DNA from: Amblyomma americanum
Taxonomy: Eukaryota > Arthropoda > Arachnida > Ixodida > Ixodidae
Assembly: GCF_052857255.1 (NCBI RefSeq)
Contig: NW_027526669.1
Span: 1-64,000 of the forward strand
Length of the DNA: 64,000 bases
Reading direction: 5' to 3'
Both the position numbers and the translations under genes were made by a program. Of the stretch, positions 39,001 through 52,120 are shown in pieces (the first letter of the stretch is position 1; each line of letters opens with the position of its first letter). The notes below the pieces were generated by a model that was given only the letters and a program-made list of their open reading frames with translations, was not told where the DNA came from and did no database searches.

Positions 39001-39189
39001 AAAACTTGTATTCCGGCTCAAAACAACGGGGTACATCGTTATAGATCGTAACTAGCAAGATTCACGAGCATCGATTTTACAAGTCGTCGGAGAGTCCACG
39101 AAAGAAAGGTGTAAATTTTTTCTCTCAGAACTGCGCGAAAACTTTGTATTCCGGCTCAAAACAACGGGATACATCGTTCTAGGTCGAAA
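36034..39189. repeat. 23-monomer tandem duplication, copy 1 (3,156 bp)
   Basis: Every marker compared is repeated exactly 3,156 bp later: AACTACGCG at 36,111 and 39,267, and the CAGCTGAAAAC monomer near 37,650 and 40,806. The first copy contains an ACTTTG with an extra T at 39,141, which recurs at 42,297. Order within the copy resembles the 22-monomer HOR at 12.6-20 kb (TATACCGG, GTAATCCGG, TGGGATTC, GTATTACGG, GGGGTAC, GTTCTAGG, poly-A, CTGAAAAC, TTCGGGCTC or TTTTCGGGC, GGCATACG). Confidence 0.9.
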
Positions 39190-42100
39190 CTAGCAAGATT
39201 CAGGAGCATCGATTTTACAAGTCGTCGAAGAGTAGACGAGAGAAAGGTGTAAACTTTTTCTCTCAGAACTACGCGAAAACTTGTATTCCGGCTAAAAAAA
39301 AAACGGGATACATCGTTTTAGATCGAAACTAGCAAGATTCAGGAGCATCGATTTTACAAGTCCTCGAAGAGTAGACGAGAGAAAGGCGTAAACTTTTTCT
39401 CTCAGAACTGCGCGAAAACTTCTATTCCAGCTCAAAACAACAGGATACATCGTTGTAGATCGAAACTAGCAAGATTCAGGAGCATCGATTTTACAAGTCC
39501 TCGAAGAGTAGACGAGAGAAAGGTGTAAACTTTTTCTCTCAGAACTGCGCGATAACTTGTATTCCGGCTCAAAACAAAGGGATTCATCGTTTTAGATCGA
39601 AACTAGCAAGATTCACGAGCATCGATTTTACAAGTCCTCGAAGAGTAGACGAGAGAAAGCTGTGAACTTTTTCTCTCAGAACTGCACGAAAACTTGTATT
39701 CCGGCTCAAAACAACGGGGTACATCGTTTTAGATCGTAACTAGCAAGATTCACGAGCATCTATTTTACAAGTCGTCGGAGAGTCCACGAGAGAATGGTGT
39801 AAACTTTTTCTCTCAGAACTGCGCGAAAACTTGTATACCGGCTCAAAACAACGGGATACATCGTTTTAGATCGTAACTAGCAAGATTCACGAGCATCGAT
39901 TTTACAAGTCGTCGGAGAGTCCACGAGAGAAAGGTGTAAACTTTTTCTCTCAGAACTGCGCGAAAACTTGTAATCCGGCTCAAAACAACAGGATACATCG
40001 TTTTAGGTCTAAACTAGCAATATTCACGAGCATCGATTTTACAAGTCGTCGAAGAGTAGACGAGAGAAAGGTGCAAACTTTTTCTCTCCGAACTGCGCCA
40101 AAACTTGTATTCCGGCTCAAAAAAAATGGGATTCATCGTTTTAGATCGAAACTAGCAAGATTCACGAGCATCGGTTTTACAAGTCTTCGAAGAGTAGACG
40201 AGAGAAAGGTGTAAACTTTTTCTCACAGAACTGCGCGAAAACTTGTATTACGGCTCAAAACAACGAGATACATCGTTTTAGATCGAAACTAGCAAGATTC
40301 ACGGGCATCGATTTTACAAGTCTTCGAAGAGTAGACGAGAGAAAGGTGTAAAGTTTTTCTCTCAGAACTGCGCGAAAACTTGTATTCCGGCTCAAAACAA
40401 CGGGGTACATCGTTTTAGATCGTAACTAGCAAGATTCACGAGCATCGATTTTACAAGTCGTCGGAGAGTCCACGAAAGAAAGGTGTAAATTTTTTCTCTC
40501 AGAACTGCGCGAAAACTTGTATTCCGGCTCAAAACAACGGGATACATCGTTCTAGGTCGAAACTAGCAATATTCACGAGCATCGATTTTACAAGACGTCG
40601 AATAGTAGACGAGAGAAAGGTGTAAACTTTTTCTCTCAGAACTGCGCGAAAACTTGTATTCCGGCTCAAAAAAAAAACGGGATACATCGTTTTAGATCGA
40701 AACTAGCAAGATTCACGAGCATCGATTTTACAAGTCCTCGAAGAGTAGACGGGAGAAAGGCGTAAACTTTTTCTCTCAGAACTGCGCGAAAACTTCTATT
40801 CCAGCTGAAAACAACGGGATACATCGTTGTATATTGAAACTAGCAAGATATACGAGCATTGATTTTACAAGTCGTCGAAGAGTAGACGAGAGAAAGGTGT
40901 AAACTTTTTCTCTCAGAAGTGCGCCAAAACTTGTTTTCGGGCTCAAAACAACGGGATACATCGTTTTAGATCGAAACTAGCAAGATTCACGAGCATCGAT
41001 TTTACAAGTCGTCGAAGAGTACTCGAGAGAAAGTTGGAAACTTTTTCTCTTAGAACTGCGCGAAAACTTGTATTGCGGCTCAAAACAACGGCATACGTTG
41101 TTTTAGCTCGAAACTAGAAAGTTTCACGAGCATCGATTTTACAAGTTGTCGAATACTAGACGAGAGAAAGGTGTGAACTTTTTCTCAGAACAGCGCAAAA
41201 ACTTGTATTCCGGCTCAAAACAACGGGATTCATCGTTTTAAATCGAAACTAGCAAGATTCACGAGCATCAATTTTACAAGTCCTCGAAGATTAGACAAGA
41301 GAAAGGTGTAAACTTTTTCTCTCAGAACTGCGCGAAAAGTTGTATTCCGGCTCAAAAAAACGGGTACATTGTTTTAGATCGAAACTAGCAAGAATCACGA
41401 GCATCGATTTTACAAGTCTTCGAAGAGTAGACGAGAGAAAGGTGTAAACTTTTTCTCTCAGAACTGCGCGAAAACTTGTATTCCGGCTCAAAACAACAGG
41501 ATACATCGTTTAAGATCGAAACTAGCAAGATTCACGAGCTTCGATTTTACAAGTCGTCGAAGAGTAGACGAGAGAAAGGTGTAAACTTTTTCTCTCAGAA
41601 CTGCGCGAAAACTTGTATTCCGGCTCAAAACAACGGGATACATCGTTTTAGGTCGAAACTAGCAATATTCACGAGCATCGATTTTACAAGTCGTCGAATA
41701 GTAGACGAGAGAAAGGTGTAAACTTTTTCTCTCAGAACCGCGCCAAAACTTGTATTCCGGCTCAAAAAAAATGGGATTCATCGTGTTAGATCGAAACTAG
41801 CAAGATTCACGAGCATCGATTTTACAAGTCTTCGAAGAGTAGACGAGAGAAAGGTGTAAACGTTTTCTCACAGAACTGCGCGAAAACTTGTATTACGGCT
41901 CAAAACAACGAGATACATCGTTTTAGATCGAAACTAGCAAGATTCACGGGCATCGATTTTACAAGTCTTCGAAGAGTAGACGAGAGAAAGGTGTAAAGTT
42001 TTTCTCTCAGAACTGCGCGAAAACTTGTATTCCGGCTCAAAACAACGGGATACATCGTTTTAGGTCGAAACTAGCAAGATTCACGAGCATCGATTTTACA

Positions 42101-42345
42101 AGTCGTCGAAGAGTAGACGAGAGAAAGGGGTAAACTTTTTCTCTCAGAACTGCGCGAAAACTTGTATTCCGGCTCAAAACAACGGGGTACATCGTTATAG
42201 ATCGTAACTAGCAAGATTCACGAGCATCGATTTTACAAGTCGTCGGAGAGTCCACGAAAGAAAGGTGTAAATTTTTTCTCTCAGAACTGCGCGAAAACTT
42301 TGTATTCCGGCTCAAAACAACGGGATACATCGTTCTAGGTCGAAA
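39190..42345. repeat. 23-monomer tandem duplication, copy 2 (3,156 bp)
   Basis: This directly follows copy 1 and looks nearly identical in the stretches compared. The junction lies in a shared TCGAAACTAGCAA near 39,187-39,199: left of it the monomer reads GTTCTAGG as at 42,333, right of it AGATTCAGG as at 36,041. Breakpoints inside identical monomer sequence are what unequal exchange would leave. Confidence 0.9.
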
Positions 42346-43390
42346 CTAGCAATATTCACGAGCATCGATTTTACAAGACGTCGAATAGTAGACGAGAGAA
42401 AGGTGTAAACTTTTTCTCTCAGAACTGCGCGAAAACTTGTATTCCGGCTCAAAAAAAACGGGATACATCGTTTTAGATCGAAACTAGCAAGATTCACGAG
42501 CATCGATTTTACAAGTCCTCGAAGAGTAGACGGGAGAAAGGCGTAAACTTTTTCTCTCAGAACTGCGCGAAAACTTCTATTCCAGCTGAAAACAACGGGA
42601 TACAATGTTGTAGATTGAAACTAGCAAGATATACGAGCATTGATTTTACAAGTCGTCGAAGAGTAGACGAGAGAAAGGTGTAAACTTTTTCTCTCAGAAC
42701 TGCGCCAAAACTTGTATTCGGGCTCAAAACAACGGGATACATCGTTTTAGATCGAAACTAGCAATATTCACGAGCATCGATTTTACAAGTCGTCGAATAG
42801 TAGACGAGAGAAAGGTGTAAACTTTTTCTCTCAGAACTGCGCGAAAACTTGTATTCCGGCTCAAAACAACGGAATACATCGTTTTAGGTCGAAACTAGCG
42901 AGATTCACGAGCATCGATTTTACAAGTCGTCGAAGAGTAGACGAGAGAAAAGTGTAAACTTTTTCTCTCAGAACTGCGCGAAAACTTGTATTCTGGCTCA
43001 AAGCAACGGGATTCATCGTTTTAGATCGAAACTAGCAAGATTCACGAGCATCGATTTTACAAGTCCTCGAAGAGTAGACGAGAGAAAGCTGTAAACTTTT
43101 TCTCCCGGAACTTCGCAAAAACTTGTATTCCGGCTCAAAACAACGGAATACATCGTTTTAGATCGAAAGTAGCAAGATTCACGAGCATCGATTTTACATG
43201 TCGTCGAAGAGTAGACGAGAGAAAGGTGTAAACTTTTTCTTTCAGAACTGCACGAAAACTTGTATTCCGGCTCAAAACAACGGGGTACATCATTTTAGAT
43301 CCAAACTAGCAAGATTCACGAGCATCGATATTACAAGTCGTCGAATAGTAGACGAGAGAAAGGTGTAAACTTTTTCTCTCAGAACTGCGC
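41600..43390. repeat. 13-monomer tandem duplication, copy 1 (1,783 bp)
   Basis: It overlaps the end of the previous duplication. ACTTTG (extra T) at 42,297 and 44,080, and the CAGCTGAAAAC monomer near 42,587 and 44,370, give 1,783 bp. ACCGCGCC at 41,737 and 43,521 differs by 1,784 bp because the second copy has one A fewer in its A-run. The same extra-T monomer at 39,141 shows that this block was generated after the variant arose. Confidence 0.85.
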
Positions 43391-45170
43391 GAAAACTTGT
43401 ATTCCGGCTCAAAACAACGGGATACATCGTTTTAGGTCGAAACTAGCAATATTCACGAGCATCGATTTTACAAGTCGTCGAATAGTAGACGAGAGAAAGG
43501 TGTAAACTTTTTCTCTCAGAACCGCGCCAAAACTTGTATTCCGGCTCAAAAAAATGGGATTCATCGTGTTAGATCGAAACTAGCAAGATTCACGAGCATC
43601 GATTTTACAAGTCTTCGAAGAGTAGACGAGAGAAAGGTGTAAACTTTTTCTCACAGAACTGCGCGAAAACTTGTATTACGGCTCAAAACAACGAGATACA
43701 TCGTTTTAGATCGAAACTAGCAAGATTCACGGGCATCGATTTTACAAGTCTTCGAAGAGTAGACGAGAGAAAGGTGTAAAGTTTTTCTCTCAGAACTGCG
43801 CGAAAACTTGTATTCCGGCTCAAAACAACGGGATACATCGTTTTAGGTCGAAACTAGCAAGATTCACGAGCATCGATTTTACAAGTCGTCGAAGAGTAGA
43901 CGAGAGAAAGGGGTAAACTTTTTCTCTCAGAACTGCGCGAAAACTTGTATTCCGGCTCAAAACAACGGGGTACATCGTTATAGATCGTAACTAGCAAGAT
44001 TCACGAGCATCGATTTTACAAGTCGTCGGAGAGTCCACGAAAGAAAGGTGTAAATTTTTTCTCTCAGAACTGCGCGAAAACTTTGTATTCCGGCTCAAAA
44101 CAACGGGATACATCGTTCTAGGTCGAAACTAGCAATATTCACGAGCATCGATTTTACAAGACGTCGAATAGTAGACGAGAGAAAGGTGTAAACTTTTTCT
44201 CTCAGAACTGCGCGAAAACTTGTATTCCGGCTCAAAAAAAACGGGATACATCGTTTTAGATCGAAACTAGCAAGATTCACGAGCATCGATTTTACAAGTC
44301 CTCGAAGAGTAGACGGGAGAAAGGCGTAAACTTTTTCTCTCAGAACTGCGCGAAAACTTCTATTCCAGCTGAAAACAACGGGATACAATGTTGTAGATTG
44401 AAACTAGCAAGATATACGAGCATTGATTTTACAAGTCGTCGAAGAGTAGACGAGAGAAAGGTGTAAACTTTTTCTCTCAGAACTGCGCCAAAACTTGTAT
44501 TCGGGCTCAAAACAACGGGATACATCGTTTTAGATCGAAACTAGCAATATTCACGAGCATCGATTTTACAAGTCGTCGAATAGTAGACGAGAGAAAGGTG
44601 TAAACTTTTTCTCTCAGAACTGCGCGAAAACTTGTATTCCGGCTCAAAACAACGGAATACATCGTTTTAGGTCGAAACTAGCGAGATTCACGAGCATCGA
44701 TTTTACAAGTCGTCGAAGAGTAGACGAGAGAAAAGTGTAAACTTTTTCTCTCAGAACTGCGCGAAAACTTGTATTCTGGCTCAAAGCAACGGGATTCATC
44801 GTTTTAGATCGAAACTAGCAAGATTCACGAGCATCGATTTTACAAGTCCTCGAAGAGTAGACGAGAGAAAGCTGTAAACTTTTTCTCTCGGAACTTCGCA
44901 AAAACTTGTATTCCGGCTCAAAACAACGGAATACATCGTTTTAGATCGAAAGTAGCAAGATTCACGAGCATCGATTTTACATGTCGTCGAAGAGTAGACG
45001 AGAGAAAGGTGTAAACTTTTTCTTTCAGAACTGCACGAAAACTTGTATTCCGGCTCAAAACAACGGGGTACATCATTTTAGATCCAAACTAGCAAGATTC
45101 ACGAGCATCGATATTACAAGTCGTCGAATAGTAGACGAGAGAAAGGTGTAAACTTTTTCTCTCAGAACTG
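43391..45170. repeat. 13-monomer tandem duplication, copy 2
   Basis: This copy matches 41,600-43,390. One visible private difference is CTCTCGGAAC near 44,884 where copy 1 has CTCCCGGAAC near 43,102; copy 1 carries the changed base. The left junction near 43,380-43,430 joins a GATATTAC monomer to the GGATACATCG/AATATTC monomer. Confidence 0.85.
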
Positions 45171-47270
45171 CGCGAAAACTTTTATTCCAGCTCAAAACAA
45201 CGAGATACATCGTTGTAGATCGAAACTAGCAAGATTCACGAGCATCGATTTTACAAGTCGTCAAAGAGTACACGAGAGAAAGGTGTAAACTTTTTCCCTC
45301 AGAACTGCGCGAAAAGTTGTATTCCGGCTCAAAACAACGCGATACATCGTTTTAGGTCGAAACTAGCAAGATTCACGAGCATCGATTTTACCAGTCGTCG
45401 GAGAGTCCACGAGAGAAAGGTGTAAACTTTTTCTCTCAGAACTGCGCGAAAACTTGTATTCCGGCTCAAAACAACGGGATACATCGTTCTAGGTCGAAAC
45501 TAGCAATATTCACGAGCATCGATTTTACAAGTCGTCGAATAGTAGACGAGAGAAAGGTGTAAACTTTTCTCTCAGAACTGCGCGAAAAGTTGTATTCCGG
45601 CTCAAAACAACAGGATACATCGTTTTAGATCGAAACTAGCAAGATTCACGAGCTTCGATTTTACAAGTCGTCGAAGAGTAGACGAGAGAAAGGTGTAAAC
45701 TTTTTCTCTCAGAACTGCGCGAAAACTTGTATTCCGGCTCAAAACAACGGGATACATCGTTTTAGGTCGAAACTAGCAATATTCACGAGCATCGATTTTA
45801 CAAGTCGTCGAATAGTAGACGAGAGAAAGGTGTAAACTTTTTCTCTCAGAACTGCGCGAAAACTTGTATTCCGGCTCAAAACAACGGAATACATCGTTTT
45901 AGGTCGAAACTAGCGAGATTCACGAGCATCGATTTTACAAGTCGTCGAAGAGTAGACGAGAGAAAGGTGTAAACTTTTTCTCTCAGAACTGCGCGAAAAC
46001 TTGTATTCTGTCTCAAAACAACGGGATTCATCGTTTTAGATCGAAACTAGCAAGATTCACGAGCATCGATATTACAAGTCGTCGAATAGTAGACGAGAGA
46101 AAGCTGTAAACTTTTTCTCTCAGAACTGCGCGAAAACTTCTATTCCAGCTCAAAACAACGAGATACATCGTTGTAGATCGAAGCTAGCAAGATTCACGAG
46201 CATCGATTTTACAAGTCGTCAAAGAGTACACGAGAGAAAGGTGTAAACTTTTTCCCTCAGAACTGCGCGAAAACTTGTATTCCGGCTCAAAACAACGCGA
46301 TACATCGTTTTATGTCGAAACTAGCAAGATTCACGAGCATCGATTTTACCAGTCGTCGAGAGTAGACAAAAGAAAGGTGTAAACTTTTTCTCTCAGAACT
46401 GCACGAAAACTTGTATTCCGGCTCAAAACAACGGGGTACATCGTTTTAGATCGTAACTAGCAAGATTCACGAGCATCGACTTTACAAGTCGTCGGAGAGT
46501 CCACGAGAGAAAGGTGTAAACTTTTTCTCTCAGAACTGCACGAAAACTTGTATTCCGGCTCAAAACAACGGGGTACATCGTTTTAGATCGTAACTAGCAA
46601 GATTCACGAGCATCGACTTTACAAGTCGTCGGAGAGTCCACGAGAGAAAGGTGTAAACTTTTTCTCCCAGAACTGCGCGAAAACTTGTATTCCGGCTCAA
46701 AACAACGGGATACATCGTTTTAGATCCAAACTAGCAAGATTCACGAGCATCGATATTACAAGTCGTCGAATAGTAGACGAGAGAAAGGTGTAAACTTTTT
46801 CTCTCAGAACTGCGCGAAAACTTCTATTCCAGCTCAAAACAACGAGATACATCGTTGTAGATCGAAACTAGCAAGATTCACGAGCATCGATTTTACAAGT
46901 CGTCAAAGAGTACACGAGAGAAAGGTGTAAACTTTTTCCCTCAGAACTGCGCGAAAACTTGTATTCCGGCTCAAAAAAAAAACGGGATACATCGTTTTAG
47001 ATCGAAACTAGCAAGATTCACGAGCATCGATTTTACAAGTCCTCGAAGAGTAGACGAGAGAAAGGCGTAAACTTTTTCTCTCAGAACTGCGCGAAAACTT
47101 CTATTCCAGCTCAAAACAACAGGATACATCGTTGTAGATCGAAACTAGCAAGATATACGAGCATTGATTTTACAAGTCGTCGAAGAGTATACGAGAGAAA
47201 GGTGTAAACGTTTTCTTTCAGAACTGCGCGAAAACTTGTATTCCGGCTCAAAACGACGGGGTACATCGTT
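45171..47270. repeat. satellite, transition zone
   Basis: About 15 monomers. Those up to about 46,960 still use left-hand subtypes (GAATAGTAGACG, GTTCTAGG, GACTTTAC), including one exact-looking neighbour duplication of the GGGGTAC/GACTTTAC monomer (46,430 and 46,567). From about 46,970 a poly-A monomer and ATATACGAGC monomers lead into the right-hand subtypes. Confidence 0.75.
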
Positions 47271-50200
47271 TTAGATCGAAACTAGCAGGATTCACGAGCA
47301 TCGATATTACAAGTCGTCGAAGAGTAGACGAGAGAAAGGTCTAAACTTTTTCTCTCAGAACTGCGCGAAAACTTGTATTCCGGCTCAAAACAACGGGATA
47401 CATCGTTTTAGATCGAAACCAGCAAGATTCACGAGCATCGATTTTACAAGTCGTCGAAGAGTAGACGAGAGAAAGGTGTAAACTTTTTCTCTCAGAACTG
47501 CGCCAAAACTTGTATTCTGGCTCAAAACAACGGGATACATCGTTTTAGATCGAAACTAGCAAGATTTACGAGCACCGATTTTACAAGTCGTCGAAGAGTA
47601 CTCGAGAGAAAGGTGGAAACTTTTTCTCTTAGAACTGCGCGAAAACTTGTATTCTGGCTCAAAACAACGGTATACATTGTTTTAGCTCGAAACTAGCAAG
47701 ATTCACGAGCATCGATTTTACAAGTTGTCGAATACTAGACGAGAGAAAGGTGTGAACGTTTTCTCAGAACAGCGCAAAAACTTGTATTCCGGCTCAAAAC
47801 AACGGGATTCATCGTTTTAGATCGAAACTAGCAAGATTCACGAGCATCAATTTTAGAAGTCCTCGAAGAGTAGACGAGAGAAAGGCGTAAACTTTTTCTC
47901 TCAGAACTGCGCGAAAACTTCTATTCCAGTTCAAAACAACAGGATACATCGTTGTAGATCGAAACTAGCAAGATATACGAGCATTGATTTTACAAGTCGT
48001 CGAAGAGTAGACGAGAGAAAGGTGTAAACTTTTTCTCTCAGAACTGCGCCAAAACTTGTATTCCGGCTAAAAAAAATGGGATACATCGTTTTAGATCGAA
48101 ACTAGCAAGATTCACGAGCATCGATTCTACAAATCCTCGAAGAGTAGACGAGAGAAAGGTGTAAACTTTTTCTCTCAGAACAGCATGAAAACTTGTATTC
48201 CGGCTCAAAACAACGGGATACATCGTTTTAGATCGAAACTAGCAAGACTCACGAGCATCGATTTTACAAGTCTTCGAAGAGTAGACGAGAGAAAGGTGTA
48301 AACTTTTTCTCTCAGAACTGCGCGAAAACTTGTATTCCGGCTCAAAACAACGGGATATATCGTTTTAGATCGAAAGTAGCAAGATTCACGAGCATCGATT
48401 TTACAAGTCGTCGAAGAGTAGACGAGAGAAAGGTGTAAACGTTTTCTCTCAGAACTGCACGAAAACTTGTATTCCGGCTCAAAACAACGGGGTACATCGT
48501 TTTAGATCCAAACTAGCAAGATTCACGAGCATCGATTTTACATGTCCTTGAAGAGTAGACGAGAGAAAGGTGTAAACTTTTTCTCTCAGAACTGCGCGAA
48601 AAGTGGTATTCCGGCTCAAAAAACGGGATAGATCGTTTTAGATCGAAACTAGCAAGACTCACGAGCATCGATTTTACAAGTCTTCGAAGAGTAGAAGAGA
48701 GAAAGGTGTAAACTTTTTCTCTCAGAACTGCGCGAAAACTTGTATTCCGGCTCAAAACAACAGGATACATCGTTTTAGATCGAAACTAGCAAGAATCACG
48801 AGCATCGATTTTACAAGTCCTCGAAGAGTAGACGAGAGAAAGGTGTAAACTTTTTCTCTCAGATCTGCGCGAAAACTTCTATTCCAACTCAAAACAACGA
48901 GATACATCGTTGTAGATCGAAACTAGCAAGATTCACGAGCATCGGTTTTACAAGTCCTCGAAGAGTAGACGAGAGAAAGGTGTAAACTTTTTCTCTCAGA
49001 ACTGCGCGAAAACTTCTATTCCAGCTCAAAACAACGAGATACATCGTTTTAGATCGAAACTAGCAGGATTCACGAGCATCGATATTACAAGTCGTCGAAG
49101 AGTAGACGAGAGAAAGGTCTAAACTTTTTCTCTCAGAACTGCGCGAAAACTTGTATTCTGGCTCAAAACAACGGGATACATCGTTTTAGATAGAAACTAG
49201 CAAGATTCACGAGCATCGATTTTACACGTCGTCGAAGAGTACACGAGAGAAAGGTGTAAACGTTTTCTCTCAGAACTGCGCGAAAAGTGGTATTCCGGCT
49301 CAAAAAAACGGGATACATCGTTTTAGATCGAAACTAGCAAGACTCACGAGCATCAATTTTACAAGTCCTCGAAGAGTAGACGAGAGAAAGGCGTAAACTT
49401 TTTCTCTCAGAACTGCGCGAAAACTTCTATTCCAGCTCAAAACAACAGGATACATCGTTGTAGATCGAAACTAGCAAGATATACGAGCATTGATTTTACA
49501 AGTCGTCGAAGAGTAGACGAGAGAAAGGTGTAAACTTTTTTTCTCAGAACTGCGCCAAAACTTGTATTCCGGCTAAAAAAAAATGGGATACATCGTTTTA
49601 GATCGAAACTAGCAAGATTCACGAGCATCGATTCTACAAGTCCTCAAAGAGTAGACGAGAGAAAGGTGTAAACTTTTTCTCTCAGAACTGCACGAAAACT
49701 TGTATTGCGGCTCAAAACAACGGGATACATCGTTTTAGATCGAAACTAGCAAGACTCACGAGCATCGATTTTACAAGTCTTCGAAGAGTAGACGAGAGAA
49801 AGGTGTAAACTTTTTCTCTCAGAACTGCGCGAAAACTTGTATTCCGGCTCAAAACCACAGGATACATCGTTTTAGATCTAAACTAGCAAGATTCACGAGC
49901 ATCGAGTTTACAAGTCGTCGAAGAGTAGACGAGAGAAAGGTGTAAACTTTTTCTCTCAGAACTGCGCGAAAACTTGTATTCCGGCTCAAAACAACGGGAT
50001 ATATCGTTTTAGATCGAAAGTAGCAAGATTCACGAGCATCGATTTTACAAGTCGTCGAAGAGTAGACGAGAGAAAGGTGTAAACGTTTTCTCTCAGAACT
50101 GCACGAAAACTTGTATTCCGGCTCAAAACAACGGGGTACATCGTTTTAGATCCAAACTAGCAAGATTCACGAGCATCGATTTTACAAGTCCTTGAAGAGT

Positions 50201-50785
50201 AGACGAGAGAAAGGTGTAAACTTTTTCTCTCAGAACTGCGCGAAAAGTGGTATTCCGGCTCAAAAAACGGGATAGATCGTTTTAGATCGAAACTAGCAAG
50301 ACTCACGAGCATCGATTTTACAAGTCTTCGAAGAGTAGAAGAGAGAAAGGTGTAAACTTTTTCTCTCAGAACTGCGCGAAAACTTCTATTCCAGCTCAAA
50401 ACAACGAGATACATCGTTTTAGATCGAAACTAGCAGGATTCACGAGCATCGATATTACAAGTCGTCGAAGAGTAGACGAGAGAAAGGTCTAAACTTTTTC
50501 TCTCAGAACTGCGCGAAAACTTGTATTCTGGCTCAAAACAACGGGATACATCGTTTTAGATCGAAACTAGCAAGATTCACGAGCATCGATTTTACACGTC
50601 GTCGAAGAGTACACGAGAGAAAGGTGTAAACGTTTTCTCTCAGAACTGCTCGAAAAGTGGTATTCCGGCTCAAAAAACGGGATACATCGTTTTAGATCAA
50701 AACTAGCAAGACTCACGAGCATCGATTTTACAAGTCTTCGAAGAGTAGAAGAGAGAAAGGTGTAAACTTTTTCTCTCAGAACTGC
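47271..50785. repeat. 27/28-monomer duplication, copy A
   Basis: The first part matches copy B at 3,694 bp offset (CAGGATTC at 47,286 and 50,980) and the rest at 3,831 bp offset (49,064 and 52,895; 50,434 and 54,265). The change of offset is one monomer, which copy A lacks between about 48,320 and 48,350. Similarity ends near 50,785, where a GCGCAAAAAGTGG monomer replaces the GCGCGAAAACTTG of copy B. Confidence 0.85.
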
Positions 50786-50968
50786 GCAAAAAGTGGTATT
50801 CCGGCTCAAAAAACGGGATACGTCGTTTTAGATCGAAACTAGCAAGACTCACGAGCATCGATTTTACAAGTCTTCGAAGAGTAGAAGAGAGAAAGGTGTA
50901 AACTTTTTCTCTCAGAACTGCGTCGGAACTTGTATTCCGGCTCAGAACAACGGGTTACATCGTTTTAG
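50786..50968. repeat. satellite, joint between copies A and B
   Basis: Just over one monomer, with GGATACGTCG near 50,816 and a GCGTCGGAACTTG right end (CGTCGG at 50,931). The same pair recurs near 58,345-58,460 and 60,396-60,510, so this joint has itself been copied into the 2,051 bp repeat further right. Confidence 0.75.
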
Positions 50969-52051
50969 ATCGAAACTAGCAGGATTCACGAGCATCGATA
51001 TTACAAGTCGTCGAAGAGTAGACGAGAGAAAGGTCTAAACTTTTTCTCTCAGAACTGCGCGAAAACTTGTATTCCGGCTCAAAACAACGGGATACATCGT
51101 TTTAGATCGAAACCAGCAAGATTCACGAGCATCGATTTTACAAGTCGTCGAAGAGTAGACGAGAGAAAGGTGTAAACTTTTTCTCTCAGAACTGCGCCAA
51201 AACTTGTATTCTGGCTAAAAACAACGGGATACATCGTTTTAGATCGAAACTAGCAAGATTTACGAGCACCGATTTTACAAGTCGTCGAAGAGTACTCGAG
51301 AGAAAGGTGGAAACTTTTTCTCTTAGAACTGCGCGAAAACTTGTATTCCGGCTCAAAACAACGGTATACATTGTTTTAGCTCGAAACTAGCAAGATTCAC
51401 GAGCATCGATTTTACAAGTTGTCGAATACTAGACGAGAGAAAGGTGTGAACGTTTTCTCAGAACAGCGCAAAAACTTGTATTCCGGCTCAAAACAACGGG
51501 ATTCATCGTTTTAGATCGAAACTAGCAAGATTCACGAGCATCAATTTTACAAGTCCTCGAAGAGTAGACGAGAGAAAGGCGTAAACTTTTTCTCTCAGAA
51601 CTGCGCGAAAACTTCTATTCCAGTTCAAAACAACAGGATACATCGTTGTAGATCGAAACTAGCAAGATATACGAGCATTGATTTTACAAGTCGTCGAAGA
51701 GTAGACGAGAGAAAGGTGTAAACTTTTTCTCTCAGAACTGCGCCAAAACTTGTATTCCGGCTAAAAAAAATGGGATACATCGTTTTAGATCGAAACTAGC
51801 AAGATTCACGAGCTTCGATTCTACAAATCCTCGAAGAGTAGACGAGAGAAAGGTGTAAACTTTTTCTCTCAGAACTGCACGAAAACTTGTATTCCGGCTC
51901 AAAACAACGGGATACATCGTTTTAGATCGAAACTAGCAAGACTCACGAGCATCGATTTTACAAGTCTTCGAAGAGTAGACGAGAGAAAGGTGTAAACGTT
52001 TTCTCTCAGAACTGCGCGAAAACTTGTATTCCGGCTCAAAACAACAGGATA

Positions 52052-52120
52052 CATCGTTTTAGATCGAAACTAGCAAGATTCACGAGCATCGATTTTACAA
52101 GTCGTCGAAGAGTAGACGAG
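52052..52120. repeat. two degenerate sub-repeats of 35 and 34 bp inside the monomer
   Basis: Monomer positions 27-61 and 62-95 are adjacent and both open with CATCG, optional A, then TTTTA, and both close with ACGAG. In between both hold a TCGAA followed by an AG-rich stretch, but alignment there needs gaps. This suggests an old internal duplication; 137 is close to four times 34. The other half of the monomer shows no clear matching copy, so a four-unit origin is only a guess. Confidence 0.35.
52102..52119. other. second short dyad in each monomer, reference copy
   Basis: TCGTC (52,102-52,106) pairs with GACGA (52,115-52,119) around an 8-base loop, at monomer positions 77-94. It overlaps the left arm of the larger dyad by two bases, so the two hairpins are mutually exclusive. 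Subtypes with GTCCTCG or GTCTTCG weaken the left arm; a GGAGAGTCC subtype rebuilds it differently (see 20,739-20,756). Confidence 0.5.
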
